A DNA stretch of 25,448 nt from a virus, in the IMG/VR virus record IMGVR_UViG_3300025096_000115, positions 1-25,448 of that record. One strand, written 5' to 3'. A program made the position numbers and the translations under genes. Position 1 is the first letter of the stretch; the number at the start of each line of letters is the position of its first letter. Positions 1 to 7,387 of this stretch are shown here, in pieces. Below the pieces are notes generated by a model, which was not told where the DNA came from, did not search any database, and worked only from the letters and a program-made list of their open reading frames with translations.

Positions 1-2
1 AA

Positions 3-257
3 ACAAAAGGTCGTTGGACAGCAATAGATCGTAAAAAAATGAAACATGTATTACAAAGCAATCCAGGTGTTGATATTAGAATGGTATTTCAAAATCCAAA
101 TCAGAGAATTTCAAAAGCCAGTAAAACAACATATGAAGCTTATGCAAATAAATTAGGAATAACTCATGTTAGCAAAAAAACTATACCAGAAGAATGGTTA
201 GCCGAATGTGTTCAACAAGGAGAAAAAATAAATAATCCGAAACAATTTTTTAAATAA
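3..257 (+). CDS. T7 endonuclease I-like Holliday-junction resolvase, 3' part (5' end outside window)
   Basis: The reading frame is open from base 3, so the gene begins upstream of the window and the internal ATG at 39 is not its start. The visible 84 residues begin TKGRWTAIDRKK, then DIRMVFQNPN, SKASKTTYEAYANKLGI and IPEEW. This follows the C-terminal half of T7 gp3 (ETKGLW..DDRKK, DIRIVF, KGSPTSYGEFCEKHGI, IPAEW) nearly block by block. In T7 the lysine of the E-T-K motif is catalytic; here T-K is visible and the preceding Glu codon is cut off by the window edge. The family cuts four-way junctions and branched phage DNA before packaging. T4 itself uses the unrelated endonuclease VII (gp49), so this is probably a non-orthologous replacement. 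The next genes are a primase and an SbcCD-like nuclease, which fits a DNA-processing block. Confidence 0.85.
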   Translation, partial: TKGRWTAIDRKKMKHVLQSNPGVDIRMVFQNPNQRISKASKTTYEAYANKLGITHVSKKTIPEEWLAECVQQGEKINNPKQFFK

Positions 258-302
258 GGTTTGATTTGTGAAAAATAAATATTATATTCAAAATAAATGT
301 AT

Positions 303-310
303 TATTTATA
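303..310 (+). promoter_or_regulatory. TATTTATA element upstream of primase
   Basis: An exact TATTTATA lies in the gap after the resolvase gene and before the primase. The same element precedes most other gene blocks in the window. This copy is preceded by ATTA rather than the commoner ATA, and sits 41 to 110 bases from the two candidate primase starts, so it is one of the weaker instances. A second, poorer match (TATTTATT) lies at 366-373. Confidence 0.35.
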
Positions 311-336
311 ATGATTAATTCAGTATTGAATTGATC

Positions 337-359
337 GTTAGACCAGATATGTGTCTAAC
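337..359 (+). other. Small inverted repeat (7-bp stem) upstream of primase
   Basis: GTTAGAC (337-343) pairs with GTCTAAC (353-359) around a 9-base loop. No clean T-tract follows, so it is not a convincing terminator. It covers the GTG at 351, which would partly hide that start codon in RNA and is one reason to prefer the downstream GTG at 420. Confidence 0.4.
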
Positions 360-368
360 CATTATTAT

Positions 369-421
369 TTATTATATTATTGTCTTGGGTTAGTTACAGT
401 TTTTTCTTATTATATTATTGT
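369..421 (+). repeat. 15-base direct repeat pair
   Basis: TTATTATATTATTGT occurs at 369-383 and again at 407-421, offset by 38 bases. The second copy runs into the preferred primase start codon (GTG 420). It could be a protein-binding site or just AT-rich low complexity; no function is assigned. Confidence 0.4.
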
Positions 422-1364
422 GGAGAATTTAAAATTATTACACCTCCTAGAATCTGTGTTAGGTAAAGGAAAGCCAACGTCTGGTCATAATATCGCATTT
501 TTCTCACCATTCGTATCACATTATAAGCCAAAATTAGAAATTAATATAAATACTGATAATAATGGACAAAATCCATGGCATTGTTGGATATCTGATAAAA
601 AAGGCAGAAGTATATTATCTTTATTCAAGCAACTAAAATTACCAAAACAAAAATTTGAACAATTAAAAAAAATTATAGATACAACTAAGTATCGAACTTA
701 TAAAACCGAAGAAACTGTAGATGAAATTATTCAATTACCTGCAGAATATATTCCATTATGGAATAAAAAGAATACACCAGATTATCGGAATGCCATGCAT
801 TATTTAAAAGGAAGAGGTGTTTCTATATTAGATATTTTAAAATATAGAATTGGTTATTGTGAATCCGGAGAATATACAGGTAAAATAGTAATACCAAGTT
901 ATGATTGTAATGGACAATTAAATTATTTTGTATCCAGAGCATTTTATAAAGCAGATAAATATAAACATAAAAATCCTAAAATATCTAAAGACATTATTGG
1001 TTTTGATTTAATGATAAATTGGTCTCAACCTATTGTGTTATGTGAAGGTGCATTTGATGCAATTGCAATAAAACGAAATGCAATACCACTATTTGGTAAA
1101 ACTATACATTCAGCTTTACAAAAAAAAATTATAGAAAATCACGTTAAAGAAATATATATTTGCTTAGATGCTGATGCATTAAAAAATGCTATTAATATAG
1201 CAGAAAAATTTATGGGGGAAGGAATTGATGTATATTTTATTGAATTACAAGATGAAGATGCATCTGATTTAGGTTTTGAAAAAATAAGAACAATATTAGA
1301 AGATACTGACATATTAACATTCGAACGTGTTATGCAGTTAAAAATGAATTTATTATGGAAATAA
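420..1364 (+). CDS. DNA primase, T4 gp61-like, with TOPRIM domain and degenerate zinc ribbon
   Basis: The product should make RNA primers for lagging-strand synthesis alongside a replicative helicase outside the window. TOPRIM hallmarks are clear: a CEGAFDAIA strand with the catalytic Glu (about residue 209 from the GTG at 420) and ICLDADA with two Asp (about 250 and 252). The length of 314 residues is close to T4 gp61 (342). The N-terminal zinc-ribbon region reads FFSPFVSHYKPKLEI then HCWISDKKGR; marine relatives, as I recall them, have CPFC and CWVC there, so three of four zinc cysteines appear lost. The start is uncertain. The frame is open from GTG 351, but the extra 23 residues are Tyr/Leu low complexity over a hairpin, while GTG 420 begins directly at ENLKLLHLLESVLG. 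Neither has a Shine-Dalgarno. The 3' end overlaps the next gene by 10 bases, so the two are probably co-translated. Confidence 0.85.
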   Translation: MENLKLLHLLESVLGKGKPTSGHNIAFFSPFVSHYKPKLEININTDNNGQNPWHCWISDKKGRSILSLFKQLKLPKQKFEQLKKIIDTTKYRTYKTEETVDEIIQLPAEYIPLWNKKNTPDYRNAMHYLKGRGVSILDILKYRIGYCESGEYTGKIVIPSYDCNGQLNYFVSRAFYKADKYKHKNPKISKDIIGFDLMINWSQPIVLCEGAFDAIAIKRNAIPLFGKTIHSALQKKIIENHVKEIYICLDADALKNAINIAEKFMGEGIDVYFIELQDEDASDLGFEKIRTILEDTDILTFERVMQLKMNLLWK

Positions 1365-4300
1365 GAAAAATTAAAAGTTCTATAAAACAGATAGATAAAA
1401 TATATCATGTTTCAGATATTCATATAAGAACTTTAAAACGTCATAAAGAATATAAAATTGTATTCAAAAACTTATTTGACTATATTAATAATAATGCAAC
1501 AGAAAATAGTGTAGCGGTAGTTACTGGAGATATTGTTCATAGCAAATTAGATATGTCCCCAGAGTTAATTCAAATGTTAGTAGATTTTTTCCAAGGATTT
1601 ACTATTCCAACAATTGTTATACTTGGAAATCATGACATGAATCTTAATAATTTATATCGTTTAGATGCTGTTAGTCCTATTTTAGAAGTTTTAGATAATT
1701 CTAATATAATTTTTATAAAAGATAATGAAGTTTTTGAATATGGTGGTATAACATGGAATCATATGGCAGTTGATATTGCCCCAAATGATTATATACGAGG
1801 CAAAGATATTAATGCTCCATATAAAATTGCACTTCATCATGGAGCGGTAGATACTGCTACAACAGATATTGGTTATGTTATTTCTAATAAACATGTAACT
1901 ACTGAAAACTTTGAAGGACATGATTTAGTTTTATTAGGAGATATTCATAAACCAGCACAATTTTTAAATAAAGAAAAAACTATAGGATATCCTGGTTCTC
2001 TTATTCAGCAAAATCATGGAGAAGCATTAGAACATGGAATATTAGTTTGGGATGTAGCTACAAAAACTTCTAAATTTGTTAAAATAGAAAATGATTATGG
2101 TTATGTAACATTAATTACTAAAGGAGCTAAAATAGTTGAATATCCTAAACATATGCCTAAAAAGCCAAGAATACGTATTAAATTTGATAATACCGATGCG
2201 TCTGATATGAAACGGTTAATTACAACTATTAAAAAACGTTATAGTGTACAAGATATAAGTATTCAAAGGACTATTAATAATTCTAATATTAATTCTAATA
2301 CTAATTCTACAATTGGAAATATACGAGATGTAGAATATCAAAATACTTTATTAACTGATTATGTAGCAACTAATTTTCCACAATCAACAGACGCTGAAAT
2401 AGATGCTATAAGACATATTAATAGAAATACAAACTCAAAATTACCAGTATTAGAATCAGTACGCCATGTTACATGGAAACCATTAACATTTGAATTTGAC
2501 AATATGTTTTCATATGGTCAAGGAAACGTTGTAGACTTTACATGTTTAGAAAGTGTATGTGGTTTATTTGCTGCTAATACATCTGGTAAATCTTCTTTAT
2601 TAGATGCAATAACATATACTATATTTGATAAATGCAGTAAAACGAGTAAAGCAAAAGAAGTATTAAATAATAAACAACACACATTCCGAGCAAAATTTTG
2701 TTTTGAATTAAATGGAAAAATATATACAATAGAAAGGGAGGGTATTAAATTAAAACATGGACATGTTAAAGTTAATGTTAATTTTTATACAGAATCTGAA
2801 AATTTAAATGGAGAAGAGCGAAGTGAAACAAATAAAAATATACGTAGATATTTAGGCACTTATGATGATTTCATATTAACTGCATTTTCATTACAAAATG
2901 ATAATAATAATTTTATAACAAAATCACAACGTGAAAGAAAAGATTTATTATCTCAATTTATGGATATGACATTATTTGAACAAATATATCAATTAGCTTC
3001 AACTGATATAAAAGAAACAGCAGGCAAGTTAAAAGAATATAAAAAAACTGATTTTGCTACTATAATAACAACAGCAGAAGAAGTTATTAATAAAAATAAA
3101 CAAAATATCTCTAATTTAGAAACTAAAGAAAAAACACATCAAACTAACAGAGAAAAAACACAACAACAAATAGTTAATTTAATTGAACAAAAACAACCGA
3201 CTACTTATGAAGGAGCTGATATTGAAGAATTAAACGAATTAGAAATTGAATTAATATCAGATATTGAACAATTACAATTAGATATTGAAATAGTAGAATC
3301 GGAAATTTCTGTAATAAATGAAAGTATCAAAACTATTCAAAAAACTAATAATAATATTGATATTAATTTTATAAATAAAAATGTAGAAAAATTAAAAGAA
3401 TATCAAGAAAAACAAAAAGAAACAGATCAACAAACTAAAAACCAATGGAATTTAGTTCAAAATAAACAAAAAAAGATTGCACATCTTAAAGAACATGAAT
3501 ATGATCCAAAATGTGAATATTGCACAAGTAATGTATTTGTCCAAGATGCATTAGAAGCAGAAAAAACAATAAAAGAAGATCAAGATAAACTTCGAGAATT
3601 ACAATTTGATCAATTAGATATTGACACTATAGTTGAAGATTTAGAACCATATTTAGAACAACAAACTGCATATCATGTGAATAAAGGATTAATAGAATCA
3701 AAACAAAGTGAAGTAGAAAAAGAAGAGCTTCGTCAACAAGTATTAGAAAGTGATTTGCAAACAAAAGAATCTGAATTAGAAACAACAATAGATCGACAAG
3801 AATTATTTACAAAAAATCAATCAGCAATTGCACATAATAAACAAATTGATAAACAAATTTCCGAATATAAAAAAATAATAGAAGAAGCTTCCATTAAAAT
3901 TAAAAAAATTCAAACAACTATTAAAACTACACATGGAGAAACAGAAGTAGCAAAAACTAATAAAAATACAGCTGTAGAACAATTAGACATATATAAACAA
4001 TTAGAAACAGAATATAAAGCATATGAATATTATTTAAGTGCTATACGACGTAATGGAATTCCATATGACTTAATATCTAAAACCCTCCCTAAAATAGAAG
4101 CAGAAATAAATAATGTATTAAATCAAGTTGTAGATTTTAATATGGTATTAGAAACAGACGGCAAAAATATTAATGGATATATTGTATATAGTGATACAGA
4201 TTATTGGCCATTAGAATTAACATCTGGTATGGAACGATTTATTTCATCATTAGCTATCAGAATAGCACTTATAAATGTATCTGCATTACCACGTCCTAAT

Positions 4301-4495
4301 TTTATTGCTATTGACGAAGGGTGGGGTAGTTTAGATCAAGAACATATAGCAGCTGTTATTAATTTATTTGAATATTTTAGAACTAAATTTGATTTTTCTA
4401 TAATTATTTCTCATGTAGATACAATGCGTGATATGGTTGATAATTTAATTGAAGTTAATAAAATTGATAATTATAGCCAAATAAATCATGTATAA
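1355..4495 (+). CDS. Fused Mre11-Rad50-like (gp47-gp46 / SbcD-SbcC) recombination nuclease
   Basis: One uninterrupted chain of 1046 residues carries both subunits of the recombination nuclease that T4 encodes as gp47 and gp46. Residues 1 to about 245 are a calcineurin-type metallophosphoesterase: SDIHIR (D21, H23), GDIVHSK (D59), GNHDMN (N92, H93, D94), LHHGA (H161, H162) and GDIHKPAQ (D196, H198). From about residue 370 comes the Rad50-type ABC ATPase: P-loop AANTSGKSS (K412), a long coiled coil interrupted by a CEYC zinc hook (C720, C723), a signature LTSGMER (S957, G958) and Walker B FIAIDEGWGSLD (D987, E988). The first Gly of the P-loop is Ala. Such complexes resect ends for phage recombination-dependent replication and degrade host DNA. 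Fusion fixes a 1:1 ratio, compatible with the usual M2R2 complex through dimerisation. There is no Shine-Dalgarno; the start overlaps the primase end. Confidence 0.93.
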   Translation: MEIRKIKSSIKQIDKIYHVSDIHIRTLKRHKEYKIVFKNLFDYINNNATENSVAVVTGDIVHSKLDMSPELIQMLVDFFQGFTIPTIVILGNHDMNLNNLYRLDAVSPILEVLDNSNIIFIKDNEVFEYGGITWNHMAVDIAPNDYIRGKDINAPYKIALHHGAVDTATTDIGYVISNKHVTTENFEGHDLVLLGDIHKPAQFLNKEKTIGYPGSLIQQNHGEALEHGILVWDVATKTSKFVKIENDYGYVTLITKGAKIVEYPKHMPKKPRIRIKFDNTDASDMKRLITTIKKRYSVQDISIQRTINNSNINSNTNSTIGNIRDVEYQNTLLTDYVATNFPQSTDAEIDAIRHINRNTNSKLPVLESVRHVTWKPLTFEFDNMFSYGQGNVVDFTCLESVCGLFAANTSGKSSLLDAITYTIFDKCSKTSKAKEVLNNKQHTFRAKFCFELNGKIYTIEREGIKLKHGHVKVNVNFYTESENLNGEERSETNKNIRRYLGTYDDFILTAFSLQNDNNNFITKSQRERKDLLSQFMDMTLFEQIYQLASTDIKETAGKLKEYKKTDFATIITTAEEVINKNKQNISNLETKEKTHQTNREKTQQQIVNLIEQKQPTTYEGADIEELNELEIELISDIEQLQLDIEIVESEISVINESIKTIQKTNNNIDINFINKNVEKLKEYQEKQKETDQQTKNQWNLVQNKQKKIAHLKEHEYDPKCEYCTSNVFVQDALEAEKTIKEDQDKLRELQFDQLDIDTIVEDLEPYLEQQTAYHVNKGLIESKQSEVEKEELRQQVLESDLQTKESELETTIDRQELFTKNQSAIAHNKQIDKQISEYKKIIEEASIKIKKIQTTIKTTHGETEVAKTNKNTAVEQLDIYKQLETEYKAYEYYLSAIRRNGIPYDLISKTLPKIEAEINNVLNQVVDFNMVLETDGKNINGYIVYSDTDYWPLELTSGMERFISSLAIRIALINVSALPRPNFIAIDEGWGSLDQEHIAAVINLFEYFRTKFDFSIIISHVDTMRDMVDNLIEVNKIDNYSQINHV

Positions 4496-4503
4496 TATTT
4501 ATA
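4496..4503 (+). promoter_or_regulatory. TATTTATA element, putative late promoter
   Basis: It starts directly after the stop codon of the nuclease fusion, in the context AATATTTATATAAAA, which is repeated almost identically before the genes at 7388 and 9466. It lies 13 bases before the next ATG, so an initiation point about 6-7 bases downstream would leave a very short leader. Confidence 0.6.
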
Positions 4504-4516
4504 TAAAAAGTATTCC

Positions 4517-7375
4517 ATGGAACGTAAAGAAGCTGTATATAAAGGTTTAGAATTTATACCAATTGATTTTGAAGATACATCATTAACATCTCCAGAATAT
4601 TTTCAAATTACAGAATTTCCCACAAAACTTACAGCCGGTAAAAATGTATTTAAACTTCGAGGACATCCAACAAATTTAAAACCTGGTGGTGTATTAGGGG
4701 TAGAAGTTTTAGATTATAACGGAGATCCTATATATCATCAAATTGTAGACTTCATCGATGAAGATAAGTCTAGAGCAATTGCAATATACATTTACGAAGA
4801 AACATCGCCTGGAGATTGTACTATAACATTAGTAGCAGAAGCTGCAATAATCGAAGGAGCTCCTACACCAATTAACTGGCAAGGAAAGGCTAACGTTAGA
4901 TGGAGTAGAACAATTCCAGTTAATCCTAATATTACTAATATATCTGAAATAATATTTGAAACACCACCTAGTGTTACAGTTGAAGAAATAGTAGGAGTAC
5001 AATTAGATCGAAGTTATCCAGGAACAGGACAATTTCCTACATATAATACAGGCACTGTTAGATATTATTCATCAAATAATCAACCAGCTATAGAAATATT
5101 AGGGGGAGAATTAACATCAGAAATGAAAGGAGGCACATTAACAGTTGCTAGTCCATCAAATCCTACGCCTGCGGCTACATATACGGTGCCTAGCACGGCG
5201 TATGTGTCTACGATAAAAAAAATATTAACAACTGGCTCGGCTTTATTAGATACAGAATATACGGTATTTAGTAGCCAAAGTATTTCACCTCATACATATG
5301 GGGCATTTGATCATTCTGCCTTTACTATAGATTATGAAGCTTCGCCAGTATATACTGCTACTCAAAATTCACAATCATTTGCATATATTCAAGTAAGCGG
5401 TTTAGATCCAGCTGCTGGAGATGTTTCTAGAATCAAAGTTTTTACTAATAATAAAGGTACTGTTGGCACATGGGACTTAGTAAATGATTTTGAAATAGAA
5501 GAAACAGAAATTCTTATAGAAAATACAGCATCCTTATTTCCAGATGAAACTATAGGTTTATTTACTTCACAAAGTTTAATTGATTTTTGGGAAGCTAATA
5601 CATATATCGGAAATACTACAACAACTGCTCCTTCTTTAGTATGGTATACTAGTTCATTATCCGGCGGAGCAAAAATAGAAAGCTCTACAAACATTGCTAA
5701 TGCAAATAGCGTGCATACATTTCAAGTAAAAGACGATTATATGGGAATTTTTGTAAAAGATTCTGCATATAAAGTTCGTTTAGATGCTATAGGAACAAGA
5801 AGTGCTAATAGTAATAATTTAGATCCAACATTATCAATTTATATATCTGGAAGTGCTTTTAACTTTAATTCAACAGATTTTTTAAATCAAGAATTACCAG
5901 TTAATATAGGAAAAAAAGTAGGACAATTAAAATTATCAGGAAACAGTCAACGAGTAGATGACAAAAGTTTTAGTTTTAAAAGTGATAATAATGGTAAAGG
6001 TAAATTAATATTTGTTGTTGAATCTGGAGATTGGCAACTTGCAGATGTACATATTTTATCAGATAACGATTCTGGTTATACTCCTAACTATACACGAATA
6101 AAAACTCCTATAGAAACTACACATAAATTAGGAAATCAAATTTCGTTTAAATTAGAATATTATAATGCAGACGGAGCTGGTAGTAAACAAATATCATATA
6201 TATACAATAAAAATTGGCAAGGAGGTAATCGTTATATAGATGGCGATTATTCTTTAATGACAGGCTCATTATATGTAGCTGACTCTTTAGAAACTGGTGT
6301 TGCTATTAGCGGATATCCAAATTCTGGTTTTATTAGATCATTGAGTTATCAAGGATTTGATGCCGGGTTTCCTGGATTTTTACTTTGGTCAGGCTCTGCA
6401 ATGCCCGGACAAACTTCTAAAGGAGTTGCATATAGCGGAGTAGGATTAGAATTATATGCAAACACTGAAAGTTATTTTAGATATAGTACATCTGATGACG
6501 AATTAGATATAAGAACTACTAAATTCTTTTTAGGACATCCTAGTTCATCGTATTTAAGTGGAAGCAATGGATTATTAGAAATATCATCTAGTAATTTTCT
6601 TGTTAGTAGTAGCGGAGATGTTATAGCATCTAGTGGAGAATTTCGAGGTACTAATTTAGCAGATATGTATTTATTTAGAAATTCGACAGTTAACAGTAAT
6701 GATACACTTTTATCAACATTCAATGCTACAATACCAGCTTACGGATCTCGCGAATATGTTGCGATAAATTTAACTGGCAGTTATGATTCATCAATAACTA
6801 GTAACGGCCCATCTACATTTTTACGACTCGAAGCTGGTACTGATTTAGATGATCATCCTATAGGAAATATAAGATTACATCCCAATGATTCATATTGGAC
6901 AACAGGTAATAATTATCAAAAATATGGAGCTATATGTATAATAGAAGTTGCATCAATTCATGGAATTTTTATATCAGCAGTACCGAGTGATAGTAATCAC
7001 CCTGATGCAGAAATATTATTTGACACCGTTTTTGGTGTATCGAGTGCCGGCGGTAAAATCTTTACAGATGATATGTATGCGGGGTTATTTAAAGAATATA
7101 CCATTAATGGAGTAACATATCCAAATACAATGCTAGTAACACAAGGAACTAGAATTGTGTTAGCTCAGAGTACATTTGACTGGAAAATTGTAGCATTATC
7201 TCGTATAGATACCGGTCCAATCACAGTTGCTAGTATAACATTACCCCCAGTACATCCAACTGAAATAACTGGATCTATAATATCAACAGCTGCTGGTACT
7301 TTTGTTGTCTCCGGATCTGGTGCTAATCAACATGCATATTGTTATCTAAATGGATCATGGAAACAATTAGATTAA
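4517..7375 (+). CDS. Large structural / tail-fibre-like protein
   Basis: This 952-residue protein has no catalytic motif that I recognise. The first 300 or so residues (YKGLEFIPIDFEDTSL, KLRGHPTNLKPGG, IDEDKSRAIAIYIYEET, NITNISEIIFETPPSVTVEE) resemble the conserved N-terminal part of large uncharacterised virion proteins of marine myophages. The rest is rich in Ser, Thr, Gly and Asn with beta-type spacing and repeated SGS or SSSGD elements, as in LLEISSSNFLVSSSGD, typical of fibres and adhesins. The C-terminus (GTFVVSGSGANQHAYCYLNGSWKQLD) resembles a small C-terminal fibre cap domain. A host-recognition or decoration role is inference. It stands alone between two TATTTATA elements, away from the tail genes. 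Bases about 5164-5215 are locally richer in ACG, GCG and GTG codons than their surroundings, which may mark a recombination junction. Confidence 0.6.
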   Translation: MERKEAVYKGLEFIPIDFEDTSLTSPEYFQITEFPTKLTAGKNVFKLRGHPTNLKPGGVLGVEVLDYNGDPIYHQIVDFIDEDKSRAIAIYIYEETSPGDCTITLVAEAAIIEGAPTPINWQGKANVRWSRTIPVNPNITNISEIIFETPPSVTVEEIVGVQLDRSYPGTGQFPTYNTGTVRYYSSNNQPAIEILGGELTSEMKGGTLTVASPSNPTPAATYTVPSTAYVSTIKKILTTGSALLDTEYTVFSSQSISPHTYGAFDHSAFTIDYEASPVYTATQNSQSFAYIQVSGLDPAAGDVSRIKVFTNNKGTVGTWDLVNDFEIEETEILIENTASLFPDETIGLFTSQSLIDFWEANTYIGNTTTTAPSLVWYTSSLSGGAKIESSTNIANANSVHTFQVKDDYMGIFVKDSAYKVRLDAIGTRSANSNNLDPTLSIYISGSAFNFNSTDFLNQELPVNIGKKVGQLKLSGNSQRVDDKSFSFKSDNNGKGKLIFVVESGDWQLADVHILSDNDSGYTPNYTRIKTPIETTHKLGNQISFKLEYYNADGAGSKQISYIYNKNWQGGNRYIDGDYSLMTGSLYVADSLETGVAISGYPNSGFIRSLSYQGFDAGFPGFLLWSGSAMPGQTSKGVAYSGVGLELYANTESYFRYSTSDDELDIRTTKFFLGHPSSSYLSGSNGLLEISSSNFLVSSSGDVIASSGEFRGTNLADMYLFRNSTVNSNDTLLSTFNATIPAYGSREYVAINLTGSYDSSITSNGPSTFLRLEAGTDLDDHPIGNIRLHPNDSYWTTGNNYQKYGAICIIEVASIHGIFISAVPSDSNHPDAEILFDTVFGVSSAGGKIFTDDMYAGLFKEYTINGVTYPNTMLVTQGTRIVLAQSTFDWKIVALSRIDTGPITVASITLPPVHPTEITGSIISTAAGTFVVSGSGANQHAYCYLNGSWKQLD

Positions 7376-7383
7376 TATTTATA
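7376..7383 (+). promoter_or_regulatory. TATTTATA element, putative late promoter very close to start codon
   Basis: Same context as at 4496 (AATATTTATATAAAA). Only four bases separate it from the ATG at 7388. If it acts as a -10 element, transcription would begin at or inside the start codon, implying a leaderless message or initiation from an upstream promoter. Confidence 0.5.
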
Positions 7384-7387
7384 TAAA

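Noticed and set aside
351-419. Upstream start (GTG 351) of the primase
   Set aside because: The extra 23 residues are Tyr/Leu-rich low complexity over an inverted repeat and a direct repeat, with no ribosome site; GTG 420 begins at the expected family N-terminus. It is not fully excluded.
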